Source: Aequorivita lipolytica (GTDB lineage Bacteria; Bacteroidota; Bacteroidia; Flavobacteriales; Flavobacteriaceae). Taken from it: a stretch of DNA of 57,019 nt. The stretch covers positions 1 through 57,019 of the forward strand of contig NZ_VORU01000015.1 in assembly GCF_007997135.1 (NCBI RefSeq), in the 5' to 3' direction. Shown here piece by piece: positions 34,786-43,051 of the stretch. The position numbers were made by a program, and so were the translations under genes. Every line of letters begins with the position of its first letter. Position 1 is the stretch's first letter. The notes under the pieces were generated by a model. It was not told the DNA's origin. It saw only the letters and a list, made by a program, of their open reading frames with translations, and searched no databases.

Positions 34786-35631
34786 ATGAAAAAACTGATT
34801 TTATTGCTCACCGTTTTACTAGCGTTAGCCGCTTGTAAGAATGATAAAAAAACAACTGGGGAAGATCCACGAGTGGAAGGAACTGAGCTTGACTCTACCG
34901 GAATGGAGGCACCAGATGGCGAAGCAAAAAGTACCAGGACAAATCCCGAAAAAACATATCCGTCCCAACTTCAAAGTGTGTTTACCGCACACGGCGGTTT
35001 GCACCATTGGAAAAAGATGAATAATCTGTGCTTTGAAATGAAAGGTAAAAATGGGAATGAAACCCATACCGTTTCGTTACCAAATAGAAGAACCAAGATA
35101 GAGTCTAAAGATTGGTCAATAGGTTACGATGGCAAAGGTGTTTGGCTTCTTAAACACGATTTGGGTTATGAAGGCAATCCTGTATTTTATCATAATTTGA
35201 TGTTTTATTTCTATGCAATGCCTTTCATAATTGCTGATCCGGGAACCAATTATACCGCCGTTGAAGCAACAGAATTAGACGGAAAAATGTACAATGGTTT
35301 TAAAGTTTCATATAACGATGGCGTGGGTGATTCGTCCGATGATGAATACATTTTATATTTCGACCCAACAACCAATAAAATGGCGTGGCTGGCATATACC
35401 GTAACTTTCAAGGACCAAAAGAAAAGTAACGATTGGCACTATATAAAATATGACCAATGGCAAGAAGTAAATGGTCTTTTGCTGCCTGAAAAACTAACTT
35501 GGTGGAATGTGGAAAATGGAAAGCCCAAAAGCGAAAAGATGGATATTAAATTTAACAAAATAGCTGCCAGCGAAACAATGATGGATGCTTCTGTATTTTC
35601 AAAACCTACTGAAGCAGAGTATGTTAATTAG
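34786..35631 (+). CDS. flavobacterial lipoprotein, probably DUF6503
   Basis: The 281-residue lipoprotein has a signal peptide with LALAAC. After an acidic, Thr/Ser-rich linker (about 20-60) comes a beta-rich domain from about 65: HGGLHHWKKMNNLCFEMKGKNG, KDWSIGYDGKGVWLLKHD, YYILYFDPTTNKMAWLAYT-like strands, and WQEVNGLLLPEKLTWWN. The layout recalls outer-membrane-lipoprotein-sorting (LolA-like) beta folds and the DUF6503 family as I remember it. Function is unknown. The stop codon TAG is the first unit of the downstream heptad array. Confidence 0.78.
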   Translation: MKKLILLLTVLLALAACKNDKKTTGEDPRVEGTELDSTGMEAPDGEAKSTRTNPEKTYPSQLQSVFTAHGGLHHWKKMNNLCFEMKGKNGNETHTVSLPNRRTKIESKDWSIGYDGKGVWLLKHDLGYEGNPVFYHNLMFYFYAMPFIIADPGTNYTAVEATELDGKMYNGFKVSYNDGVGDSSDDEYILYFDPTTNKMAWLAYTVTFKDQKKSNDWHYIKYDQWQEVNGLLLPEKLTWWNVENGKPKSEKMDIKFNKIAASETMMDASVFSKPTEAEYVN

Positions 35632-35684
35632 TAATTAGTATCGAGTATCGAGTATCGAGTATTGAGTATTGAGTATTGAGTGTT
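35629..35684. repeat. 7-bp period array, unit GAGTATY, starting on a stop codon
   Basis: TAGTAAT, TAGTATC, GAGTATC x2, GAGTATT x3, GAGTGTT: eight phased heptads, the first of which contains the stop codon of the upstream lipoprotein. Confidence 0.9.
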
Positions 35685-35827
35685 TTGTGATGTGTTGAAT
35701 TTAGTGCGAAGCGCCATGTTTTTCAATAACGTTAGTAACTCAATTTTATTGAAAACATATACTTACGGTGGTGAAGTATTTTTTGTTTCATCCAAAGACG
35801 GAAATTAAAAATGCACCGAAGCCCGAA

Positions 35828-36895
35828 CTACAAAGGTCTTTCCTCAAAATAGTTTACAACCAAAGCCACCATATAATCATAGCTCATGATTCCGCGGCTT
35901 TGGTTGTTTGCTTTTAAAAAGTTGTCCCAAAATATTTTAGAAAAAGCCTCAAAAGGGTTTTGGTAGCTTTCCCAAAAGTCTCGCATTTCTTTATAGCTTG
36001 CTAAAATTCCCGGGTTTATTGTGGTTAAAAGCTCTTCATATTTGGCCATATCCTTTCGGGCAATTTCATTGATTAAATAACGCAGTGTGAAAATATATCC
36101 GGCATATTGAATGTACGGATCGTCATTATGCAGCGTAGAAAGTGTAGCTATAAAATTGGCTTCGTTTTCTGCGGCATAACCTATTTGGTGAGCCTCTTCG
36201 TGACATGCCACGACGGGAAATTTATAGGTTGTAATCAGATTGTTTACCTGCGCTTCACCAGAAAAAGGATTTAAATAACCACTATAGCCCATATAAGTTA
36301 GTCCTAAACTCCAACCACTTTTTTTGATGCTCCGTGGTGAAATTGCGAGCTGCGGATATTCTTCTTCTAAATTTTTATAACCGTTTAATGTGTTTTCAAA
36401 AATTTCCTTTTGTGTGTAGGGCAAATCAATTTTCACACTATCAGCAAAACCCAGTTCGCGGTGCATAGCATTACTTTTTTCTATAAAACGATAGGTTGTA
36501 TTTAGAAGTTGCTCAGTGGTGTAATCGCTCTTCAACCCTAAAGATTTATGCAGTGGTAGCCTGTAATAATTAAAACCCCAAAGCACGTGAAACATAAAAT
36601 ATACAACAGAAACGGCGGCGATGATATCCAAAAAGAAACCCACTTGGTTGTTTCTAAGTCTTTTTACATTTTTATAAAGCCAGCGAATAGCAACAATAGT
36701 TATTAGCAAATAGAACAAATCTCCCACTGAGAAAGGGATCCATCCAAAAAGGGATCGGGAAATTTTTGAAATCCACGGATAGATTCCGAGGCTGTAATAG
36801 TTTTCAACAAACTCGGGAAAATGCTTCAAAATCTGAAGGCCAATTATCTGTACAATCAAAAATATAGCGAGGAATGCCGAAGTTCGTTTTTGCAT
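35828..36895 (-). CDS. DUF3810 membrane metalloprotease-like protein
   Basis: The 355 residues have membrane spans near residues 5-25, 50-68 and 88-108, then a periplasmic or cytoplasmic domain with the zinc-like motif CHEEAHQIGYAAENEANF (HExxH as HEEAH, followed by ENEANF with a possible third ligand). This is the DUF3810 signature. It suggests a zinc peptidase, but activity is not established to my knowledge. It is monocistronic and convergent with the preceding lipoprotein gene. Confidence 0.88.
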   Translation of the reverse strand: MQKRTSAFLAIFLIVQIIGLQILKHFPEFVENYYSLGIYPWISKISRSLFGWIPFSVGDLFYLLITIVAIRWLYKNVKRLRNNQVGFFLDIIAAVSVVYFMFHVLWGFNYYRLPLHKSLGLKSDYTTEQLLNTTYRFIEKSNAMHRELGFADSVKIDLPYTQKEIFENTLNGYKNLEEEYPQLAISPRSIKKSGWSLGLTYMGYSGYLNPFSGEAQVNNLITTYKFPVVACHEEAHQIGYAAENEANFIATLSTLHNDDPYIQYAGYIFTLRYLINEIARKDMAKYEELLTTINPGILASYKEMRDFWESYQNPFEAFSKIFWDNFLKANNQSRGIMSYDYMVALVVNYFEERPL

Positions 36896-37034
36896 AATCC
36901 AAACTTACAAAGGAATTCTTTCTCCACATAATTTTTATAGCGGCTACAAAACCGTAATTTTGTGGAAAGTTGACTACGAATACAAGAATGTTTTATCTAT
37001 CCACTTTTTCTGAAAAGTGATATGGTTAAATATA

Positions 37035-37133
37035 GCCTCGAATGCACGAATATTTTTTTATTCGCTGTTTCTGAAAATAGCATTTCGCAGAAATGCATCA
37101 TTAATAAAACACAATAATTCGTGTATTCGTGGT
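37035..37133. repeat. dispersed inverted repeat, copy C
   Basis: The left arm GCCTCGAATGCACGAATATT (37035-37054) and the right arm ATTCGTGTATTCGTGGT (37117-37133) flank a longer loop of about 60 bp. It is the same family as 7582-7630 and 14301-14348. The rest of the gap 36896-37167 shows nothing else. Confidence 0.7.
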
Positions 37134-37167
37134 TACCCTTTATTCACGATATAATTAAATATAAACT

Positions 37168-38619
37168 ATGAACGAAGAAATAAGAAATCTAGACCCCAAA
37201 GCCCTTTGGAACAAATTTGCCGACCTGAACGCCGTACCGCGCCCCTCAAAAAAGGAGGAACGTGTTATTGCTTTTATGAAAGACTTCGGAAAAAGTCTGG
37301 GCCTTGAAACTATGGAAGATGAAGTGGGCAACGTTATAATCCGAAAGCCCGCTACAGCGGGAATGGAAGACCGCAAAGCTGTGGTTTTGCAAAGCCATCT
37401 TGATATGGTTCACCAAAAAAACAACGACACAGATTTTAATTTTGACACGCAGGGAATTGAAATGTACGTAGATGGCGATTGGGTTCGCGCCAGAGGAACA
37501 ACTTTGGGTGCCGACAACGGTTTGGGGGTTGCAACCATTATGGCAATTCTTGAAAGCAACGATATTGAGCATCCCGCAATTGAAGCGCTATTCACAATAG
37601 ATGAAGAAACCGGAATGACGGGCGCAAAAGGATTGAAAGGGGGTTTGCTGAAAGGTGACATCCTTTTAAATCTAGACACCGAAGAAGACGACGAAATAGG
37701 AGTAGGCTGTGCCGGTGGAGTAGATGTTACTGCTACTGGACCTTATAGTGAAGTTGACGCACCAAAAAATGCGAGTGCTGTCACCATTAAAGTAAAAGGC
37801 CTGAATGGCGGTCATAGCGGAATGGAAATTATTAAAGGTTTAGGCAATTCTAATAAATTAATGAACCGTTTGCTTTTCGCTACTAAAGAAACTATGCAAT
37901 TGGTAAAATTGGAAGGTGGAAGTCTTCGCAATGCCATTCCACGAGAAAGCGTTGCACAGGTTGTAGTTACTTCTGAAGAAGAATTTACAGCTGCTTTCGA
38001 AAAGATGAAGACAGCTATTATTGCGGAATACAAATCTTTAGAATCCAACCTTTCTATTACCGCTGAAAAAAGTAGTGAAACCTTCACCAAAACAATGGCT
38101 GAGGCAGATCAAAATAAATTTCTAAATGCAATGAATGCAGCTCATAATGGTGTTTACAGAATGAGCCCAGATATTGAAGATTTGGTGGAAACGTCCAATA
38201 ACATCGCGAAAGTTTCAGTTGCAAGTGGTAAAATAAAAATTGAATGTTTAACCCGTAGTTCCGTGGAATCCTCAAAAGATGTTTTAGCCAATGCCCTAAC
38301 TTCAGTTTTTGAACTTGCAGGTTTAGATGTGAAGCTAGCTGGCGATTATCCAGGTTGGGCGCCAAATATGGACAGTGCCATTTTAAAGGTTCTTGATAGC
38401 CTTTATCAAAAAATGAACGGCGAAAAAGCAAATGTAGCCGCTTGCCACGCTGGTTTGGAATGTGGTATTTTAGGTCAGAATTATCCCGAGATGGATATGA
38501 TTTCCTTTGGCCCAACAATTAAAGGAGCACATTCTCCCGATGAGCGCGCGAGCATTTCTTCAGCACAAAAGTATTGGGATTTTGTATTGGAAATTTTAAA
38601 GAATATTCCGAAGAAATAG
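37168..38619 (+). CDS. pepD: aminoacyl-histidine dipeptidase (M20)
   Basis: The 483-residue PepD-type peptidase hydrolyses Xaa-His dipeptides such as carnosine, and has broad dipeptidase activity. Metal and catalytic motifs are QSHLDMVHQKN (about 75), GADNGLGVA (about 115), DEETGMTGAKGL (about 148, catalytic Glu) and the C-terminal HAGLECG and SPDERAS segments. A lid domain is inserted at about 200-380. It is cytoplasmic. The stop codon is the first unit of a heptad array, followed by a terminator. Confidence 0.96.
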   Translation: MNEEIRNLDPKALWNKFADLNAVPRPSKKEERVIAFMKDFGKSLGLETMEDEVGNVIIRKPATAGMEDRKAVVLQSHLDMVHQKNNDTDFNFDTQGIEMYVDGDWVRARGTTLGADNGLGVATIMAILESNDIEHPAIEALFTIDEETGMTGAKGLKGGLLKGDILLNLDTEEDDEIGVGCAGGVDVTATGPYSEVDAPKNASAVTIKVKGLNGGHSGMEIIKGLGNSNKLMNRLLFATKETMQLVKLEGGSLRNAIPRESVAQVVVTSEEEFTAAFEKMKTAIIAEYKSLESNLSITAEKSSETFTKTMAEADQNKFLNAMNAAHNGVYRMSPDIEDLVETSNNIAKVSVASGKIKIECLTRSSVESSKDVLANALTSVFELAGLDVKLAGDYPGWAPNMDSAILKVLDSLYQKMNGEKANVAACHAGLECGILGQNYPEMDMISFGPTIKGAHSPDERASISSAQKYWDFVLEILKNIPKK

Positions 38620-38672
38620 AGACAAGAGCAAAGAGCCAAGAAGCAAGAGCCAAGAAACAAGAGCCAAGACCG
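38617..38672. repeat. 7-bp period array, unit AAGAGCC, starting on the pepD stop
   Basis: TAGAGAC, AAGAGCA, AAGAGCC, AAGAAGC, AAGAGCC, AAGAAAC, AAGAGCC, AAGACCG: eight phased heptads, the first containing TAG 38617-38619. The end AAGAGCCAAGACCG recurs at 15645-15658. Confidence 0.9.
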
Positions 38673-38684
38673 GTTTGTTTCAAA

Positions 38685-38721
38685 AAAAAGAGGAACCAAT
38701 TAAAAACTGGTTCCTCTTTTT
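38685..38721. terminator. bidirectional terminator
   Basis: A 14-bp stem AAAAAGAGGAACCA / TGGTTCCTCTTTTT with a short A-rich loop serves pepD (+) and the PPIase operon (-). Confidence 0.92.
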
Positions 38722-38741
38722 GTATTTAGAATAAACTGAAA

Positions 38742-39848
38742 TTATTCTACTATCTCAACAATTTCAAGGTTGAAAATCAATTCAGAATCTGGAGGTATTA
38801 CTCCTGGAATTCCTCTTTTGCCATATGCTAAATGAGCAGGAATGAACACAGTTGCCTTGTCGCCAACCTTCATATTTAATAAACCTTCGCGGAAGCCCGG
38901 GATTAATTTTGCCTCTGTGCTGTAATCTGTAGGCACAGGAACATATTGCTCTGCTGCTTTGCGCATTTCATCAACCATTTCAAACTTTTCAGCGTTTGAT
39001 AAAATATTGGAGTCAAACATATGCCCATCGTTTAGGTATCCAGCATAGTTCATCATAATTTTATCGCCTTCTTTAGGTTGTGGTCCTGCGCCTTTTTCAT
39101 TAAAATAAATTTTAACGCCTGAAGGAAGTGAGTCAGCCTTCGCTCTCACAGCATTAAGTTCTTCAACTTGCTGCGCTGCTACTTTATTTACGCGTTCCTC
39201 TTTCTCTTTCTTTTCTTTTTCAAGTTTTCCCATTTCTTCAGTGAAATAAGGAACTTTTATACCTCCTTTATTTATAATGTTCACTGATTGAATAGTAATT
39301 GCCTCTTTCGGTTTGTCACCAGGTTTTTCAGTTTCAAGATTTCCTATTGAGTCAATAACTTCTTGTCCGATTACTATTTCTCCAAAAACGGTGTGGCGTC
39401 CATCAAGCCACGGAGTTTCTTTCAAAGTAATAAAAAACTGACTTCCGTTTGTGCCCGGGCCAGAATTTGCCATAGCCAAAAGTCCTTTTTTGTCGAAACG
39501 GATGGTGTCTGTAATTTCGTCGGGAAATGCATACCCAGGACCTCCAGTGCCATCGCCTTTTGGATCGCCACCTTGTATCATAAAATCTTTAATGACGCGG
39601 TGAAAGGTAAGATTATCGTAAAAACGTTTTCCTTTGTACAGAGAGTCAACCATACCGTTTGTTCCTTCGGCCAAAGCCACAAAGTTTGAAACTGTAAGCG
39701 GGGCAGATTCGTTTTTCAATTTTGCAACAAAGGTTCCTTTGTTGGTAATAAATTCAGCATACACGCCATCTTTAAGGTCTGGATATTTTTCCTGACAGGA
39801 CGCAAATGCAAGCGTAAGAAATAAAAATAGAAATGTTAATTTTTTCAT
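38742..39848 (-). CDS. lipoprotein with fused cyclophilin and FKBP domains
   Basis: The 368-residue lipoprotein (FASC) contains two unrelated peptidyl-prolyl isomerase domains. The cyclophilin domain (about 30-195) shows RFYDNLTFHRVIKDFMIQGGDPKGDGTGGPGYAF, NGSQFFITL and WLDGRHTVFGEI. A charged helical linker follows (about 205-240, EKEKKEKEERVNK). The FKBP domain (about 250-368) shows GDKIMMNYAGYLNDGHMFDSN and AHLAYGKRGIPGVIPPDSELIF. Such dual-family immunophilins are known in flavobacteria. It is expected to be an exported folding factor. It is last in an operon after nrnA and gldI, with a 9-bp gap to gldI. Confidence 0.95.
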   Translation of the reverse strand: MKKLTFLFLFLTLAFASCQEKYPDLKDGVYAEFITNKGTFVAKLKNESAPLTVSNFVALAEGTNGMVDSLYKGKRFYDNLTFHRVIKDFMIQGGDPKGDGTGGPGYAFPDEITDTIRFDKKGLLAMANSGPGTNGSQFFITLKETPWLDGRHTVFGEIVIGQEVIDSIGNLETEKPGDKPKEAITIQSVNIINKGGIKVPYFTEEMGKLEKEKKEKEERVNKVAAQQVEELNAVRAKADSLPSGVKIYFNEKGAGPQPKEGDKIMMNYAGYLNDGHMFDSNILSNAEKFEMVDEMRKAAEQYVPVPTDYSTEAKLIPGFREGLLNMKVGDKATVFIPAHLAYGKRGIPGVIPPDSELIFNLEIVEIVE

Positions 39849-39857
39849 GGTGTTAAT

Positions 39858-40424
39858 TTAATTTTCGTTTGATTGTTCAATTGAATGTAGGGTAATAGTG
39901 CTCTGCACCGGAATATTGGTGCCGAGTTTTTCTTCAATCCCATAATAGCCAAAAGCTTTATAGGAAGGAAAAAGAAAGGTTACTGTTTCGCCTTCCTTCA
40001 TAAGTTTTATGCCTTCGCGAACCCCAGAGATAAGATCTTGGTTGCTTTGGTCAACTTTATATTGTTGCAGTCCGTTTTCTTTTTCTGAAAGAATTATGCT
40101 GCCGTCTAAATCTTTAATATCATACGTAAATTTTACCACATCGCCCAAATCTGGCATTTCGGTATTTGTTGTATCTCGGCTGTTGTAGTAATACCAAAAA
40201 CCATTTTCAGAAGAAATATAATCTGTGGTAGAGTCATTAGCCATTATTTTTTGAATGTAGCTTTTCTCTTCGGTATAGATTTTTTTATTCCGCTCTACAG
40301 ACTCCTTTATAAAAGTTCCCGACGCACTTTGCAATGGGCGTCTGGCTTCCGGGCTTTTACAGGAAATAATTATGGTAAAAAATAATATACTAAAAAACAG
40401 CTTATAAAGCATCTGTAAGTTCAT
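39858..40424 (-). CDS. gldI: gliding-motility PPIase lipoprotein GldI
   Basis: The 188 residues have a lipoprotein signal (TIIISC) and an FKBP-type domain: GDVVKFTYDIKDLDGSIILSEKENG, LISGVREGIKLMKEGETVTFLFPSYKAFGYYG and the closing STITLHSIEQ. Size and divergence fit GldI, needed for gliding and T9SS function in Flavobacterium johnsoniae, probably by helping fold secreted or envelope proteins. The start at 40424 has an A-rich leader and overlaps nrnA by 23 bp; 40412 is an alternative. Neighbouring PPIase and nrnA form the same operon. Confidence 0.9.
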   Translation of the reverse strand: MNLQMLYKLFFSILFFTIIISCKSPEARRPLQSASGTFIKESVERNKKIYTEEKSYIQKIMANDSTTDYISSENGFWYYYNSRDTTNTEMPDLGDVVKFTYDIKDLDGSIILSEKENGLQQYKVDQSNQDLISGVREGIKLMKEGETVTFLFPSYKAFGYYGIEEKLGTNIPVQSTITLHSIEQSNEN

Positions 40425-41427
40425 TTTTATAACGGGGCAAGATACTAATAAATTCGTTTATGGTTTTGTTAAGGTCCTGTGAACTTTTTCCGCCGGCAGC
40501 GTTAATATGGCCACCGCCGCTATAATGATTTCTCGCAAAATCATTGACAGAAAAATCTCCCTTACTTCTCAAGGAAATTTTCACAATACTCTCTTGCTTG
40601 TTTTCAATAAAAATAATTGCAAAAACAACGCCTTTTACAGAAAGTGCATAATTTACAAATCCTTCCGTATCGCCTTTTTTGAAGTTGTTGTCGTCTAGTT
40701 CCTTTTGGGTCATTGTAATATACGCCGTGTGCAATTCAGGCAGAATTACCAGATTGTTCAAAGCCACGCCCAGAAGTTTCATTCTGTCAGGGCTGTTTGT
40801 GTCATAAACATTTTGGTTGATGATAGCGCTCTCAGCACCCGCCTCAATCAATTTTGCCGCAACCCTATGAGTGGTTGGGCTAGAGGAAGCGAAACGGAAA
40901 GAACCGGTATCGGTCATAATTCCCGTGTAGAGGTTAATGGCAATTTCTTTTGAAAGCTTACTAGTTTCGCCCAAAGCATCCATAAAATGATAAACCATTT
41001 CAGAAGTGGAACTCATTTTTACATCGCTGTATGTTGCTACAGCATATTCTGCGGGTTGTTGATGATGATCAATCATAACAAATTTTGCAGTTGCGTTTTC
41101 TAAAATTGTTTGCAGTTCGCCACCAACTCTGTCTAAACTATTAAAATCTAGGGTGAAAATTAAATCGGCCTTTTCAAATAGTTCCTTGCTTTTTTCAACT
41201 TCCTTCTCATAAATAACAATGTCCTCACAACCCGGAAGCCATTTTAGGAAATCTGGAAAATCGTTGGGCATAATTACGTTTGGACTATGTCCCAGACTTT
41301 TTAAAAAGAAAGAAAGTCCCAAACACGATCCAACCGCATCGCCGTCAGGGTTTTTGTGGCCAACAATCACTACTTTTTGTGGTGAGGCAAGTAGTTTTAT
41401 AACAGTTTCGGTAATATCTTTTTTCAT
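40402..41427 (-). CDS. nrnA: DHH/DHHA1 phosphoesterase, NrnA-like
   Basis: The start at 41427 (MKKDITETVIKLL) gives 341 residues. The DHH domain has GHKNPDGDAVGS (about 24-35), DFNSLDRVG (about 88) and MIDHHQQP (about 113), which form the Mn site. The DHHA1 domain ends with GGGHINAAGG. NrnA enzymes degrade nanoRNA and pAp, and some cleave cyclic dinucleotide products. It is cytoplasmic and first in the nrnA-gldI-PPIase operon, overlapping gldI. This pairing of RNA turnover with envelope folding factors is a matter of gene order only. Confidence 0.93.
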   Translation of the reverse strand: MKKDITETVIKLLASPQKVVIVGHKNPDGDAVGSCLGLSFFLKSLGHSPNVIMPNDFPDFLKWLPGCEDIVIYEKEVEKSKELFEKADLIFTLDFNSLDRVGGELQTILENATAKFVMIDHHQQPAEYAVATYSDVKMSSTSEMVYHFMDALGETSKLSKEIAINLYTGIMTDTGSFRFASSSPTTHRVAAKLIEAGAESAIINQNVYDTNSPDRMKLLGVALNNLVILPELHTAYITMTQKELDDNNFKKGDTEGFVNYALSVKGVVFAIIFIENKQESIVKISLRSKGDFSVNDFARNHYSGGGHINAAGGKSSQDLNKTINEFISILPRYKNELTDAL

Positions 41428-41533
41428 AGGAAGCGAAGATACAATAAAGCCATTTAATCCCAAAAGATCAAAATTGTAGGCGCGCGCACAAACAGTTTTA
41501 GAATTAACGTGTAATTAAACATTCCGTAAATAG

Positions 41534-41563
41534 TTGCATTTCATTTTCAAATAGTTATTTTTG
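41534..41563 (+). promoter_or_regulatory. Bacteroidota-type promoter of ndk
   Basis: TTG at 41534-41536, a 19-bp spacer, then TATTTTTG at 41556-41563, 20 bp before the ndk start codon. Confidence 0.85.
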
Positions 41564-41582
41564 CCAAAATTTTAAAAACAAA

Positions 41583-42002
41583 ATGAGAACAGACAGAACA
41601 TTCACAATGTTAAAGCCAGATGCGGTTGAAAAAGGACACATAGGCGCCATTCTTGATAAAATAAACGCTTCAGGTTTTAGAATTGTAGCGCTAAAGCTTA
41701 CCCACATGACAACGCAAGATGCGAAAGCGTTCTATGAAGTGCACAGTGAGCGCCCTTTTTATGGCGAATTGGTTGAATATATGACTCGCGGACCAATCGT
41801 TGCTGCAATTCTTGAAAAAGAAAATGCTGTTGATGATTTCCGCACTTTAATTGGTGCAACCAACCCAGCTGATGCTGCTGAAGGTACCATCCGTAAATTA
41901 TACGCAGCTTCTATTGGCGAAAACGCCGTTCACGGAAGTGATAGTGATGAAAACGCAGCTATTGAAAGTGCTTTTCATTTTGCTGGACGCGAAATGTTTT
42001 AA
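41583..42002 (+). CDS. ndk: nucleoside-diphosphate kinase
   Basis: The 139-residue product is normal for Ndk. It opens with [20 protein letters not shown], has HYSER-equivalent [43 protein letters not shown] with the phosphorylated active-site His (about 115), and ends in an F-rich tail. It transfers the gamma-phosphate between nucleoside triphosphates and diphosphates. It has its own good promoter and terminator, hence a single-gene unit. Confidence 0.98.
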   Translation: MRTDRTFTMLKPDAVEKGHIGAILDKINASGFRIVALKLTHMTTQDAKAFYEVHSERPFYGELVEYMTRGPIVAAILEKENAVDDFRTLIGATNPADAAEGTIRKLYAASIGENAVHGSDSDENAAIESAFHFAGREMF

Positions 42003-42025
42003 GTAATTACAATCTATTATAATTG

Positions 42026-42059
42026 AAAAACGCCTTCCAATTCGGGAGGCGTTTTTTTT
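42026..42059 (+). terminator. intrinsic terminator of ndk
   Basis: AAAAACGCCTTCC / GGGAGGCGTTTTT stem with an AATTC loop and a T-run. Confidence 0.88.
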
Positions 42060-42124
42060 ATAAATTATTTTTTATAGTAGGCGCGTGATTAATCGCACGC
42101 CTAAGTGTTTAATGGAATAACAAT

Positions 42125-42421
42125 TTACCGCAAAACCAATTTTTCAATCAATTCCTTCCCCAATTCCTCATTGAGTAATTTAATGATTTTCTCTTTCCCA
42201 TAACTCAATTCCTCGCGCAGAACGGAAGAGGAAAGCTGTACATAGAGTGTGTCGCAATCCAATTTTATATCTGTTGTATATTTTGAAATAGCTACGCCCA
42301 TAACCGAGTCCCACGCTTCTTTGGCATTCACTTTGTCCAAGCCTTTCTCCAAACGGTTTGTGCCAATGAATTCTTTTAAAGCATCGCCAATTGATATGTT
42401 TTCTGCGTGTCTTTTTGCCAT
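42125..42421 (-). CDS. DUF721 / DciA-like protein
   Basis: The 98 residues begin MAKRHAENISIGDALKEFI and carry the DUF721 core (KVNAKEAWDSVMGVAISKYTTDIKLDCDTLYVQLSSSVLREELSYGKEKIIKLLNEEL). This KH-like domain is found in DciA, the replicative-helicase loading or operating factor of bacteria without DnaC. In Bacteroidota the DUF721 protein is the likely DciA equivalent, though short. Its position next to recF, 630 bp away on the same strand, fits a replication context. Confidence 0.88.
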   Translation of the reverse strand: MAKRHAENISIGDALKEFIGTNRLEKGLDKVNAKEAWDSVMGVAISKYTTDIKLDCDTLYVQLSSSVLREELSYGKEKIIKLLNEELGKELIEKLVLR

Positions 42422-42426
42422 TTTAA

Positions 42427-42466
42427 TGTGAATTTGTGAATTTGTGAGTTTGTGAATCTGTGAGTT
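42427..42466. repeat. 8-bp period array, unit TGTGAATT
   Basis: Five phased octads: TGTGAATT x2, TGTGAGTT, TGTGAATC, TGTGAGTT. They lie 6 bp upstream of the DUF721 start codon. Confidence 0.85.
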
Positions 42467-42485
42467 GGTTTTTTTATAAATTTAA

Positions 42486-42510
42486 GTCACACTGAGCGCA
42501 GTCGAAGTGA
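42486..42510. repeat. dispersed GAGCGCAGTCGAAG element
   Basis: GTCACACTGAGCGCAGTCGAAGTGA, of the same family as 45726-45750, 51420-51443 and the copy inside the SpoU gene at 29527-29546. Its outer bases (TCACACT / AGTGA) form a short hairpin. A degenerate copy lies at 17386-17403. Confidence 0.8.
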
Positions 42511-42517
42511 AGCGTTA

Positions 42518-42937
42518 CTACTCAAAGTCAAACTTTTTAAATTTTGAATAGGTGTAAATTTTATTGTCCCGATTTTTCACTGTCAAACTACTATCCTTCG
42601 CCTCAATCACAGTTTCTTTCCATTCATCAAAAGGGCTTTTGTAATACATCCGCAAACTGTCTTCCTCAATTTTTAAAATGAAATCTTCTGAAACACCATT
42701 AGTTGTAAAAGTGCCATCAAACTTTGGTGAAACTTTGGTTCTTGAACCGCTGTCGCCTTTTACTTCTAAATAATCTACAATCGTATTTACACTAAATTTC
42801 TTTTTTTCGCCATCGGCCATTTCCACGGTTTTTATTTCCCAATAGCCGCTTAGGTTTTGTTTTTGTTCCTCGGGATTGGGTTTTTTACAGGAAATAATAA
42901 AAAGAGCGAATAATAGGTATGTAATTTTATAATTCAT
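42518..42937 (-). CDS. small lipocalin-like lipoprotein
   Basis: The 139-residue product has a signal peptide with the lipobox FIISC. The mature start LSGYWEIKTVEMADGEKKKFSVNTIVDYLEV is a typical lipocalin-like first hairpin (G-x-W). Further strands (FDGTFTTNGVSEDFILKIEED, LRMYYKSPFDEWKETV, SLTVKNRDNKIYTYSKF) give an all-beta barrel. It is membrane-anchored and probably periplasmic. The ligand is unknown. It may be co-transcribed with recF, but an octad repeat array lies between them. Confidence 0.8.
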   Translation of the reverse strand: MNYKITYLLFALFIISCKKPNPEEQKQNLSGYWEIKTVEMADGEKKKFSVNTIVDYLEVKGDSGSRTKVSPKFDGTFTTNGVSEDFILKIEEDSLRMYYKSPFDEWKETVIEAKDSSLTVKNRDNKIYTYSKFKKFDFE

Positions 42938-42939
42938 TT

Positions 42940-43021
42940 GTTTAGTTTCTAAGTTTTCTTCGCGCCTTTGCGCCTTCGCGAGAGAAAATTACACGCAAAG
43001 TCGCCAAGTCGCCAAGTTTTT
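42940..43021. repeat. 8-bp period region between recF and the lipoprotein
   Basis: Phased octads GTTTAGTT, TCTAAGTT, TTCTTCGC, GCCTTTGC, GCCTTCGC (42940-42979), then AAGTCGCC x2 and AAGTTTTT (42998-43021). Two or three loose heptads (TGTTGAC, AATTAAC, ATATTGA) follow at 43025-43045, close to the recF stop. Confidence 0.65.
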
Positions 43022-43051
43022 TCGTGTTGACAATTAACATATTGACTTTAT

